DNA from: Cephaloticoccus sp.
GTDB taxonomy: Bacteria; Verrucomicrobiota; Verrucomicrobiia; Opitutales; Opitutaceae
Direction: 5' to 3'
Assembly: GCA_021734075.1 (NCBI GenBank)
Contig: JAIPJW010000013.1
Coordinates: 1 to 41,176, forward strand
Length of the DNA: 41,176 bases
How positions within the stretch are numbered: the first letter of the stretch is position 1; each line of letters starts with the position of its first letter. The position numbers were made by a program, and so were the translations under genes. The notes under the pieces were generated by a model. It ran no database searches, had not been told where the DNA came from, and was given only the letters and a program-made list of their open reading frames with translations. Below are positions 7,171-14,690 of this stretch, one piece after another.

Positions 7171-8072
7171 AGCCACAAAACCTGGATCGCCGCGACGGGC
7201 TTGTGTTGCCGAAGCGTCATCGCGAAGGCGCATTCACGCTGATCGAGATCATGATCGTGGTGCTGATCGTGGCCATCCTCAGCTGGCTGGCCATGGTGGC
7301 CGTCTCCCGCATCAAGGAGCGCGCGATCCGCACCACCATCGCCAACAATCTTCGCCAAATATATAATGCCAAGGAGTTCTATTTCTCGGAAAATGCGGGT
7401 CAGACCATCGCGACAGTGATGCTACTAAGTAACAAAGGTTATGTCACCCCGGGTCTCTTTGATCGGCTGTTCAAACATCCCTCCCTCGAAGTCGGGGCTG
7501 GCTGGCACTACGGCATGATCCTTTTCCCGGTGGAACCCGCCTACGCCTACACGGGAGTCAAACCTCCCTCCTCAAACCCCACTGGCGACGTCATCTACTA
7601 CCCGGGTCCCCCTTCGGATTACCAAAAGCTTTTTGGCAAGGATGCCGTGGCCCCGGTGGCAACCGCTGCCGCCGCAGCCTCCACCCAAGCCCCGGCCGCT
7701 ACGCAAACGACCGCACCAACTCCGCAAGGTCCAGCACTCCCTGCGGGTTTCGTTGGCGGCAATCATCCCAACGCGCCGACCGCGAAAGCCGGCTTGGAGA
7801 TCGCGCAGACGTCCGCCATGAACGGCTCGCTTAAGATTTCGACCCTGCAGAATACGCTTGCTGCCAGCAGTCCTGACGGTTCTCCGGTTGAGATCGTGGG
7901 CATCGCGGGTGACCCCCAGTTCATCGGCGAGTCTAAGTTCATTGCGGGTGGTCAATATTTAAGCCTGCCCTGGAAGGCGCAACCCACCAACCCACCTACG
8001 GTTTACAATTTTACCCTCACTCTTCGTAACCAGCATGGCGAAACCCAGATCCCGGTGACCGTCCGCCACTGA
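7167..8072 (+). CDS. Type IV prepilin-like protein with long C-terminal extension, family C copy 2
   Basis: This 301-residue protein has a 22-residue leader ending in Gly21-Ala22, then FTLIE with Glu at mature position 5 and a hydrophobic helix to about residue 48. Cleavage after Ala rather than Gly is less usual but accepted in the family. The pilin-like body (about 60-155) shares IANNLRQ, AKEFYFSE, GWHYG, YAYTG and PTGDVIYYP with copy 1. A Pro/Ala/Thr linker (about 163-195) is followed by a C-terminal domain of about 95 residues rich in alternating hydrophobics, probably a beta-sandwich. Copy 1 has a Lys-Asp tail there instead. GGAGG precedes the ATG, which overlaps the stop of the small membrane protein gene. 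Likely a minor pilin or pseudopilin presenting an extra domain. Confidence 0.87.
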   Translation: MKPQNLDRRDGLVLPKRHREGAFTLIEIMIVVLIVAILSWLAMVAVSRIKERAIRTTIANNLRQIYNAKEFYFSENAGQTIATVMLLSNKGYVTPGLFDRLFKHPSLEVGAGWHYGMILFPVEPAYAYTGVKPPSSNPTGDVIYYPGPPSDYQKLFGKDAVAPVATAAAAASTQAPAATQTTAPTPQGPALPAGFVGGNHPNAPTAKAGLEIAQTSAMNGSLKISTLQNTLAASSPDGSPVEIVGIAGDPQFIGESKFIAGGQYLSLPWKAQPTNPPTVYNFTLTLRNQHGETQIPVTVRH

Positions 8073-8083
8073 GGGCACCATAC

Positions 8084-8202
8084 ACCGGGGACGCTGAAAT
8101 GGGGTCAGGCTTGAATGGCGCTTAGGCGCTGAAATGGGTATGATCCGGGGACATAGGTAACAGATTGTCCGGGGACATGGGGCCTGAAACGGGGTCAGGC
8201 TT
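8084..8202. repeat. Short degenerate direct repeats, probable mobile-element debris
   Basis: The motif CCGGGGACA or a close variant occurs three times (about 8085, 8144, 8169). GAAATGGGGTCAGGCTT and GAAACGGGGTCAGGCTT occur at about 8096 and 8186. No transposase frame is present. The repeats look like the remains of element ends. The stretch from 8073 to 8417 otherwise holds no gene that I can support. Confidence 0.45.
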
Positions 8203-8417
8203 TGTGGGCGTGTGTGATTCTTAGCTCCTTTTGCAGCACGGGATCAAGGTCGCGCCGCCAATTACCCTAGGAGCAGAGCGCAACTGCAGGCCAATATGGT
8301 GACGTCGCGTTGCCACCAGAGGTGTGGCACGCATTCGTGCGCTTTGGGTTGAGCACGGCAAAACAATCCGTTCCCTTGTTAGACGCAACTCAAGGGTGCC
8401 GAATCCAAAAACGATGC

Positions 8418-8657
8418 TTACTGCGGCGAGTAGAAATAAGCCACCATGCCCGACCCGATGATGAAAATGATCGCGACGTAAATCGGGAAAGGAATGCGGC
8501 GCAATTGCTCCCGGGAAACGGGCATGCCATCAAGAGGGTCAAATCGGGTGTCCTTCTCAGCTTCGGCCTGCAACCGCAGTCGCTCTTGTTCTCTTCGTTC
8601 CTTGGGAGTAAGAGCTTCATGCTCAGCCGCAGATGGGGTGCCCGGATTCTCATCCAT
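8418..8657 (-). CDS. Small tail-anchored-like membrane protein, hypothetical
   Basis: This 79-residue protein has a charged, probably helical N-terminal half (about 14-40, many Glu, Arg, Gln) and one hydrophobic segment near the C-terminus (FPIYVAIIFIIGSGMVAYFY, about 57-76). No family is recognised. It is flanked by repeat-rich DNA on the left and a REP-like hairpin plus tRNA-Leu on the right, and stands alone. The sharp partition between charged and hydrophobic parts supports a real gene over a chance frame. Confidence 0.6.
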   Translation of the reverse strand: MDENPGTPSAAEHEALTPKERREQERLRLQAEAEKDTRFDPLDGMPVSREQLRRIPFPIYVAIIFIIGSGMVAYFYSPQ

Positions 8658-8761
8658 GGCGGGAAGTGTGACAGCTCTCGACGCATGCTCAAGTAATGTC
8701 TGCGCCGCTACTACTGCCGGCGGCTCGCTCCGTCAAACCCGCGCGGGTTCATCGTCCCACT

Positions 8762-8808
8762 GTAGGCCCGTTCGTTGAGCGGGCAGCCCGGCCACCGGCC
8801 GGGCCTAC
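8762..8808. repeat. REP-like nested hairpin
   Basis: GTAGGCCCG at 8762-8770 pairs with CGGGCCTAC at 8800-8808, and a second hairpin GCCCGGCC-ACC-GGCCGGGC lies inside it. The sequence differs from the REP elements near the transposase. It sits between the small membrane protein gene and the 3' end of tRNA-Leu. Confidence 0.55.
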
Positions 8809-8848
8809 ATCCATGGCGTGCCATCCGTAGCTCCTATGGAGCGTAGCA

Positions 8849-8933
8849 TGGTGCCCAAGGCGGGACTCGAACCCGCACACCTTTCGGCACAGGCTTCTGA
8901 GACCTGCGTGTCTACCAATTCCACCACCTGGGC
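8849..8933 (-). tRNA. tRNA-Leu (anticodon CAG)
   Basis: An 85-base cloverleaf on the minus strand. The acceptor arm GCCCAGG pairs with CUUGGGC, and the 3' CCA is encoded (8849-8851). The anticodon loop CTCAGAA between stems CAGGT and GCCTG gives anticodon CAG. A long variable arm and the GGTTCGAGTCC T-arm fit leucine tRNA. Confidence 0.95.
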
Positions 8934-9025
8934 GCGTTGGAAGGGGCAAAAGACACGGCCAAGGCCCTCGGCGCAAGAAAATTGATTTCCCTCCCTGCCC
9001 CAAGAGGCTCAAGCTGACATTTCCC

Positions 9026-9664
9026 ATGAAAAAAGACGCTGTGCTCTCCAAGATACGCGCTGAGAAGGTGGTTGCGCTCATTCGCGCCAATAATTCCGAC
9101 GGTCTGCTGGACTGTGCCAAGGCCCTCGCCGACGGCGGATTGACCAGCATCGAGCTCACCATGACCACTCCCGGAGCCATCCGGATGCTGGAAAAAGCCA
9201 CGGCCGAACTGCCCGACTTCATCTTTGGTCTGGGCACCGTGCTCGACGCCGAAACCGCCCGCATGGGCATACTGGCTGGAGCCCAGTTCGTCGTCACCCC
9301 CGCGCTGCGGCCCGACGTCATCACCCTTTGCCGCCGTTACAGCATCCCGGTATTTTGCGGAGCCTTCACCCCGACCGAGATTGTCAACGCGTGGGAAGCG
9401 GGCGCGGACGCCGCCAAGGTTTTCCCGGCCGAATTTTTCGGACCCGCCTACATCAAGTCGATCAAAGGTCCGTTGCCGCACATTGAAATCGTGCCCACCG
9501 GCGGCGTGACGGCGGAAAACGTGGGTGACTTTCTCAAGGCCGGGGCCATGGCCACCGCGGCGGGTAGCTCGCTGGTCGACGCCAAATCACTCAAGGAAAA
9601 GAACTGGGCCGCCATCAGCGCCAAGGCCAAGGCCTTTGTCGCGGCCGTCGCGGCCTGCAAGTAA
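9026..9664 (+). CDS. eda: 2-keto-3-deoxy-6-phosphogluconate aldolase (KDPG/KHG aldolase)
   Basis: This 212-residue class I aldolase cleaves KDPG to pyruvate and glyceraldehyde 3-phosphate in the cytoplasm, the last step of the Entner-Doudoroff and uronate routes. The Schiff-base lysine is Lys131 in AAKVFP, the general acid/base Glu is Glu43 in IELTMTT, and the phosphate-binding glycines are in VPTGG (about 157-160). Length is usual for the family. It stands alone between tRNA-Leu and a strong terminator, not with edd or kdgK. In this window it is the natural end point for the hexuronate operon about 16 kb downstream. Confidence 0.95.
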   Translation: MKKDAVLSKIRAEKVVALIRANNSDGLLDCAKALADGGLTSIELTMTTPGAIRMLEKATAELPDFIFGLGTVLDAETARMGILAGAQFVVTPALRPDVITLCRRYSIPVFCGAFTPTEIVNAWEAGADAAKVFPAEFFGPAYIKSIKGPLPHIEIVPTGGVTAENVGDFLKAGAMATAAGSSLVDAKSLKEKNWAAISAKAKAFVAAVAACK

Positions 9665-9689
9665 GCCACCGGCTGTTTGTCGTCCATTC

Positions 9690-9720
9690 AGACCGGTCTT
9701 CGCGACCGGTCTTTTTATTT
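9690..9720 (+). terminator. Rho-independent terminator after eda
   Basis: A perfect 9-bp stem (AGACCGGTC and GACCGGTCT) with a 5-base loop TTCGC is followed at once by TTTTATTTT. It lies 26 bases after the eda stop codon. Confidence 0.9.
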
Positions 9721-9740
9721 TCGGCTAAAACCGTGATATG

Positions 9741-9814
9741 CGGACGGGCGAGCCGCCCGTCCCTACCCCAGGCAAATCACGTTTGCGGGTAGGGATGTCC
9801 GGCCCGGACGTCCG
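9741..9814. repeat. REP doublet left of the RAYT gene
   Basis: Hairpin 1 is GGACGGGCG-AGC-CGCCCGTCC (9742-9762). It is followed by CCCTACCC (9761-9768) pairing with GGGTAGGG (9787-9794) around a small GCAAA/TTTGC stem, then hairpin 2, GTCCGG-C-CCGGAC with flanking CG. An almost identical unit in direct orientation lies at 10365-10438, so the two flank the transposase gene. Confidence 0.85.
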
Positions 9815-9873
9815 TAGATTTTATCGCCAATCCAAACTCGCGATCCCGTCATCGAGGCACCAAACTATATCTC

Positions 9874-10341
9874 ATGACGATGGAGAGCACCAAAGTGACA
9901 TCACCTCGTCAGCGGCATACTCTTCCTCATGAAGTGCCGAACTGGGTAAAAAATGGTTCACTCTATTTTCTCACGATCTGTGGCAAACCCCGTGGGAAAA
10001 ACCAATTCTGTCACTCAGTAATCAGCGCCAAAATAATTGAAACCGTGACTCATCGTCATGCTTCTGAAGTCTGGTTCATGCGGTTGTTCTTACTCATGCC
10101 GGATCACGTGCATGCGCTGGTTTCATTTCCACAAGAGGCTAACCTGCTGACCTCCGTGCGGCAGTGGAAAAACTACGTGGCCCGAATGCAGGGAATCAAA
10201 TGGCAACGCGATTTCTTCGAACACCGTCTGCGCAATGCCGAATCGTGGGAGGAAAAGGCGCACTACATCCGGCAAAATCCAGTCAGGGCAGGTCTAATCG
10301 CCAATGCAGAGGCGTGGGCATATCGGTGGGAGCCTGCGTGA
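9874..10341 (+). CDS. REP-associated tyrosine transposase (RAYT, Y1_Tnp/IS200-like)
   Basis: This 155-residue protein is a TnpA(REP)-type single-strand endonuclease of the HUH superfamily, known to cut and join at REP hairpins. The metal-binding pair is His78-x-His80 in MPDHVHALV, and the likely catalytic Tyr131 is in HYIRQNPVRAGL, both hallmarks of the family. The length is usual. It is flanked by two direct copies of a REP doublet (9741-9814 and 10365-10438), the classic REPtron layout. It probably mobilised the related REP elements elsewhere in this window, although those at 19.6, 21.0 and 23.9 kb belong to a variant subfamily. Confidence 0.93.
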   Translation: MTMESTKVTSPRQRHTLPHEVPNWVKNGSLYFLTICGKPRGKNQFCHSVISAKIIETVTHRHASEVWFMRLFLLMPDHVHALVSFPQEANLLTSVRQWKNYVARMQGIKWQRDFFEHRLRNAESWEEKAHYIRQNPVRAGLIANAEAWAYRWEPA

Positions 10342-10364
10342 AGTTGACTTATCTCCAGCCAAAC

Positions 10365-10438
10365 CGGACGGGCGAGCCGCCCGTCCCTACCCCAGGCAAA
10401 TCACGTTTGCAGGTAGGGATTTCCGGCCCGGACGTCCG
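10365..10438. repeat. REP doublet right of the RAYT gene
   Basis: This is a direct repeat of the unit at 9741-9814 with only a few changes (GGGTAGGGATG there, AGGTAGGGATT here). It has the same hairpin 1, CCCTACC linker stem and hairpin 2. It starts 23 bases after the transposase stop codon. Confidence 0.85.
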
Positions 10439-10496
10439 TTTTGCATGTAGATCGCATACTTGCTCGGTTCGTTATCAAAAGATGAGCGAACCTGAC

Positions 10497-10524
10497 CGGA
10501 CGGGCGAGCCACCCGTCCCTACCC
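10497..10524. repeat. Solitary REP hairpin 1
   Basis: One GGACGGGCG-AGC-CACCCGTCC hairpin followed by CTACCC, without hairpin 2. One arm base is changed (CACCC for CGCCC), which weakens the stem. It looks like a decayed third unit of the array. Confidence 0.65.
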
Positions 10525-10537
10525 ACTAAACACAAAC

Positions 10538-11290
10538 CTACTCCCCGGTCGGGACAAACTTCGCGATATCCGGAATTTCCTTGATGCGGCGTCCGCCCGT
10601 ATGCCGGGCCAGGTAGGGGTCTTCCTCCGGGGCCGCTTGCACTTCCTCGTCACCCTCGGCCTCGTCTTCATCATCCCCGCCGGTGATGATCCAGTTGGGC
10701 TCGTCGTCGAAAAGATGCGCGATGCGGCGCGCCACCGGGTCGAGCACGATGGCCGCGTTTTTCACATGTCCGTCCTTCACGAACTCAAACAGGCAGGGCA
10801 TGAACTGGTGTTTGTAGCGGCCCTGAAAATCGGACATCCACTTGTTTTCCACGCCTTCACGATGGTTGAGCAGGACAACGTCGCTGAAATGGATGCAGGC
10901 ATCGAACCAAGCCAGCAAAGGCGGGTTGGCGGCGGCCAACTGGCAGTGCACCACACAAATGATCCGCCCCAGCTCGCAGCCGTGCTGCTCCAGCCAGGGT
11001 TTCAACGCTTCGATCTGGTCGATGGGATTGCGCCGGCCATCACTGATGAAAAACAGGTGGGTGGCATCGACCGGGGCCTCGGCCACAATGGCATTTTCCT
11101 GCCACGTCCAACGGGTGAGCCCGGGCATCTGCTCGTCCCTGGCATCGGGCACTTCATCGGCACTGACCAATACGGCGGCGGAATCCTCGTCGGCCAGGCC
11201 CGAGTTGATGAGATCCAGCACAATGGCGCGACGATCCGAGCTGGCGGCGCCGAGCACCAGGTAAACCAAGGGCTTTTCGATCGGGGTCAC
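10538..11290 (-). CDS. Possible degenerate CobW/G3E-like P-loop protein, function unknown
   Basis: This 250-residue protein opens with a beta strand and loop (YLVLGAASSDRRAIVLDLI, about 10-28) placed like a Walker A of the CobW/G3E GTPase group, but the GxxGxGKT signature is missing. Later segments (LVSADEVPD, FFISDG, DVVLLNHREG near 137-146) sit where switch and NKxD-type motifs would be. Near the C-terminus is an acidic run (about 205-216) and a lysine/arginine-poor tail. It would not bind nucleotide in the standard way if these assignments hold. The gene begins 7 bases after the chorismate synthase stop and is probably co-transcribed with it. The family assignment is tentative. Confidence 0.55.
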   Translation of the reverse strand: MTPIEKPLVYLVLGAASSDRRAIVLDLINSGLADEDSAAVLVSADEVPDARDEQMPGLTRWTWQENAIVAEAPVDATHLFFISDGRRNPIDQIEALKPWLEQHGCELGRIICVVHCQLAAANPPLLAWFDACIHFSDVVLLNHREGVENKWMSDFQGRYKHQFMPCLFEFVKDGHVKNAAIVLDPVARRIAHLFDDEPNWIITGGDDEDEAEGDEEVQAAPEEDPYLARHTGGRRIKEIPDIAKFVPTGE

Positions 11291-11297
11291 AGGTTAC

Positions 11298-12389
11298 TTA
11301 GAATTTGAAAATCAGGTTCTGGGCGGCGTGGCGCATCCAGTGGTCCAGCAGCACCAGGGCAGCCATGGCCTCCACGATGGGCACGGCGCGCGGCACCACG
11401 CAGGGATCGTGCCGGCCCCGGGCCGCCAACTCGGTCTCCTCGCCCTTCGTGTTCACCGTCTTCTGCGATTGGAGAATCGTGGCGGTGGGCTTGAAGGCGG
11501 TGCGAAACACCAGTTCCTCGCCATTGCTGATGCCCCCCTGCACCCCGCCCGAGCGATTGCTGGTGGTGCGCACTTGGCCGTCGCGCATCGCGAAGGGATC
11601 ATTGTGTTCCGAGCCCTTGAGCCGCGTGCCGGCAAAACCGCTGCCGACTTCAAAGCCCTTGGTGGCGGGCAGGGAAAGCATCGCCTTCGCAAGATCGGCC
11701 TCCAGCCGATCGAACACCGGAGCGCCCAAACCGGCGGGCAGACCGCGCACGCGGCACTCGATGGTGCCACCGACGGAATCACCCTGGCTGCGCACTTCCT
11801 TGATCCGGGCAATCATCCGTTCCGCGGTGGCCGCATCGGGACAACGCACCGGCGTCGCCTCGACCTCGGCCAAGGTGGGAAAACTGTCCCGCGTGGGCAT
11901 GTCGATATCGTGCACCTGGGTCAGGTAGGCGCGAATCTCCACGGAGCCGGCCAGCGCGAGAATTTTTTTGGCGATGGCCCCGGCGGCAACCCGGCCAATG
12001 GTTTCACGCGCCGAACTACGGCCCCCGCCGCGCGGATCGCGCCGGCCAAACTTTGCCTGGTAGGTGAAATCGGCATGCGAAGGCCGGAACTTTTCCACCA
12101 TCTCATCGTAGGCCCCCGGCCGCTGGTCGGCGTTGCGCACCAGCATGGAAATGGGAGTGCCGGTGGTGCGGCCTTCATACAGGCCGGACAGAATTTCCAC
12201 CGTGTCGGACTCCTTGCGCGGCGTGACAATATCGCTCTGGCCCGGGCGCCGCCGGTCGAGTTCGATCTGTATTTCCGCGGCCGTCAGCGGCAAATTGGGC
12301 GGGCAGCCATCCACGACCACGCCGACGGCGGTCCCATGGCTTTCGCCCCAGGTCGTGATGGTAAAGAGAGTTCCGAAACTGTTCGGCAT
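11298..12389 (-). CDS. aroC: Chorismate synthase
   Basis: This enzyme converts 5-enolpyruvylshikimate 3-phosphate to chorismate with reduced FMN, the last common step to aromatic amino acids. The 363-residue product begins [19 protein letters not shown], the usual N-terminal signature, and contains [20 protein letters not shown] (about 126-145), a family signature with substrate and FMN contacts. Other blocks include DRRRPGQS near 48 and [13 protein letters not shown] near 293. The ATG at 12389 is supported by GGAGG 7 bases upstream, one of the clearest ribosome binding sites in the window. No other shikimate gene is adjacent. Confidence 0.97.
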   Translation of the reverse strand: MPNSFGTLFTITTWGESHGTAVGVVVDGCPPNLPLTAAEIQIELDRRRPGQSDIVTPRKESDTVEILSGLYEGRTTGTPISMLVRNADQRPGAYDEMVEKFRPSHADFTYQAKFGRRDPRGGGRSSARETIGRVAAGAIAKKILALAGSVEIRAYLTQVHDIDMPTRDSFPTLAEVEATPVRCPDAATAERMIARIKEVRSQGDSVGGTIECRVRGLPAGLGAPVFDRLEADLAKAMLSLPATKGFEVGSGFAGTRLKGSEHNDPFAMRDGQVRTTSNRSGGVQGGISNGEELVFRTAFKPTATILQSQKTVNTKGEETELAARGRHDPCVVPRAVPIVEAMAALVLLDHWMRHAAQNLIFKF

Positions 12390-12449
12390 CGTGACCTCCA
12401 AGGTTGGTCGCACCCGCGGGACCCGCAAGTGCGAAGTAAGGCGTGACGC

Positions 12450-13952
12450 TCAGCGCCGGGGTCGCAGCAGCACGTTGCGGTATACATACCAATCCCAGCC
12501 GGACAGCGGTGCGTGGGGATAGACCCCTTCCTGCACATAGCGATTTCCCAGGACATCGGTGACCGACGCCGCAGGCGCCGGTTGGCCATCGAGACGATGC
12601 AACAACAACCATTGCACACCCCCGGGCAGTATCTTGTCGGCCGACACATAAATCACCCGGTGCCGGGGTCCGACCACATTCCGGTAGTAATCAACCAGGG
12701 CAAAATTGCGAAAGTCGTGATCACTGCCGATCGATATATCGTCCGACGGCGTGCGCGCGGCGATCTCCCGCAATGCCGCCCGATACTGTCCCCGACCCTC
12801 GTGCCAGAGGTGAGAGACATGCAGGCCATTGCCCAGGAGAAAAAGTGCCAGTGCGGTGGCCACCACGATTTGCCAACCCCAAGCGCGCAACCACAACCGG
12901 GTCACCCCAAAGCCCACGGCAATGAGTGCAAACACGACACTGATGATGAAGTAGCGGGGAAAGAGCAGGGAGAACCGGCTGAACCCCAACCCAAGGAGAG
13001 GCGTCACGGCTATCACCAGGACAAAAAAAGTGGCCAGCGCCCCCGATTTCCGGCCTACCAAAAAAAGGCTGCCAAAAATCATGGCCGCCCCCACCACCAA
13101 CGCGACCCCGCCCCACGAGGCGGGAAAGCCCAGCGAGTAAACCGCCACTTGGCGCAGCACCTCACCCAGGGAATTTTGCGGGCCTTCGCCAATTTCCAGG
13201 TGCCGCACGAAACCGAAATAATAGGCGACGAAAAAAAGCCACGGCACCAGATGCCAGCCGAGCGCGCGGGTGATCCGGTTGCGCCAGGTGTCGCGCTCAT
13301 TGACGCTGGTCACCAAAGTCCAACCCACGGCTGCGAGCATCACCTGCACCACCGCCAGGTGGGAAAGCAAGCCGAGCACACACGCTGCGCCGTAGAGGGC
13401 GGCCCATTTGCCCCAGTTGTTTTCGCTGGCCCGCAGCAAGGCGTAAAAAGCCAGCAGGGCAAAGGCCACCGCCGGGGCATAGCCACGTGCCTCGGAGGAA
13501 TAGTGAATCAACAAATAGGCCCCGCCGATGATCGGCGCGGAAAAGAGGCCCGCCAAGGCGGGTTGCAACCGGTTTTCGTCCGGCTGCAGCCGTTGATAAA
13601 GCCGGGTCGCCACCATGGCGGCCAACCCCACCGTCACACTGCCCGTCACCCAGGAAAACATTCGATACATCCAGTCCGCCTCCACCGGCGAAATCAGATA
13701 AATGAAGAGCGCATTGAGCGGGTGGTTGTTGTCATGCTGCACCTTGGTGAGTATTTCCCATGGCGCGGAAATCGACTGCATCATCCGAATCGACCAGATT
13801 TCGTCCAACCACAAGTCGTTGAACATCCCCGCCCCACGGATCAAGGCAAACGCCAGCACGATGCCAAACAAGGCCAGTGGGGTCCACCACCCCGCAGGTA
13901 ATACCGGTGGCGAGTGCCTGACGGTGTTCCGGGATTTGCTTGATTTACTCAT
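12450..13952 (-). CDS. GT-C fold membrane glycosyltransferase, PMT/ArnT-like
   Basis: This 500-residue integral membrane protein has about ten or more hydrophobic segments after a short basic N-terminus. The first periplasmic loop carries LWLDEIWS (about 48-55), the acidic DE pair expected for polyprenyl-phosphate-sugar dependent GT-C enzymes (GT39/GT83 type). The C-terminal part (about 385-500) is less hydrophobic and probably periplasmic. Such enzymes move a sugar from a lipid carrier to protein or lipid acceptors on the outer face of the inner membrane. The donor and acceptor are unknown. The gene begins 18 bases after the MetW-like gene and may share its transcript. Confidence 0.8.
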   Translation of the reverse strand: MSKSSKSRNTVRHSPPVLPAGWWTPLALFGIVLAFALIRGAGMFNDLWLDEIWSIRMMQSISAPWEILTKVQHDNNHPLNALFIYLISPVEADWMYRMFSWVTGSVTVGLAAMVATRLYQRLQPDENRLQPALAGLFSAPIIGGAYLLIHYSSEARGYAPAVAFALLAFYALLRASENNWGKWAALYGAACVLGLLSHLAVVQVMLAAVGWTLVTSVNERDTWRNRITRALGWHLVPWLFFVAYYFGFVRHLEIGEGPQNSLGEVLRQVAVYSLGFPASWGGVALVVGAAMIFGSLFLVGRKSGALATFFVLVIAVTPLLGLGFSRFSLLFPRYFIISVVFALIAVGFGVTRLWLRAWGWQIVVATALALFLLGNGLHVSHLWHEGRGQYRAALREIAARTPSDDISIGSDHDFRNFALVDYYRNVVGPRHRVIYVSADKILPGGVQWLLLHRLDGQPAPAASVTDVLGNRYVQEGVYPHAPLSGWDWYVYRNVLLRPRR

Positions 13953-13970
13953 GCTGCAACCGGCGCCTGC

Positions 13971-14618
13971 TCAGGCGCATTCAAATATGGCCACCATCGA
14001 GAACAGGTTTGGCCAGGCCTGCGCAATGACCGGCCAACGCCCCTTGCTCAAAGCCGGGCCAAAATGATGTTCGCGCGAGATGGTCATCTGCCGATCACGA
14101 CAAAAACCCCGGAAATCTGCCACACTCAAGTGATGAATGTGACCCGTGCTATACCAATCGTAGCCAAAAATCATCGGCCGCGGCATGCGGCCCCGCCACA
14201 GCAGATCAAGGCGATTGGTGACGTAGGCAAAATTGGGGAAGGAAACAATCTGTCGCTTCGCAATTCGTTTCATCTGGGCCAGGAGCACCTCGGGATAAGC
14301 GACCATCTGAACGGTGACATTGCACACCGCGCAGTCGAACTGGTCATCCGCGTAATCCGCATAACTCGCCGCCTGATCGATCGCCGCCACCCGGGCCTTG
14401 AGCCCGTGCCGCAAGCAATATTCCACGCCCGTCGGCGCCAGCTCCAAGCCTTCAGCTTCCACTTGCCTGCGCTCCTGCAGCAATTTCATCAGCGACCCGT
14501 TGCCGCAGGCCAGATCGATGACCTTGGCACCCGGGCTGATCCAGTCGGCGATGACCTGATACTCGTCCCGCACGCTGAATTTCCAGTCCGTGTAGTCGTA
14601 GTTTCGATTGTCGTTCAT
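13971..14618 (-). CDS. metW: MetW-like class I SAM-dependent methyltransferase
   Basis: This 215-residue protein has a Rossmann methyltransferase fold: motif I VIDLACGNGSL near 33-43, then an acidic strand end EGLELAP, and VCNVTVQMVAYPEVLL near 100. The blocks IVSFPNFAYVTNRLDLLWRG and FGYDWYSTGHIHHLSVADF are the conserved second half of MetW. MetW assists MetX in homoserine acylation for methionine synthesis in some proteobacteria, but metX is not adjacent. Here it sits with a membrane glycosyltransferase, so its role may be different from methionine synthesis. The family call is firm and the pathway is uncertain. Confidence 0.82.
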   Translation of the reverse strand: MNDNRNYDYTDWKFSVRDEYQVIADWISPGAKVIDLACGNGSLMKLLQERRQVEAEGLELAPTGVEYCLRHGLKARVAAIDQAASYADYADDQFDCAVCNVTVQMVAYPEVLLAQMKRIAKRQIVSFPNFAYVTNRLDLLWRGRMPRPMIFGYDWYSTGHIHHLSVADFRGFCRDRQMTISREHHFGPALSKGRWPVIAQAWPNLFSMVAIFECA

Positions 14619-14690
14619 GAACGGAGATGGTTCCGGGAGGCGGGCAGGGGAAAAAGCACTGGATGACAGGGCATGATATTCAAGCCGCCG

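Noticed and set aside
2895-8072. Complete type II secretion or type IV pilus system
   Set aside because: Only an ATPase and two prepilin-like proteins are present; no secretin, GspF/PilC or prepilin peptidase is encoded in the window.
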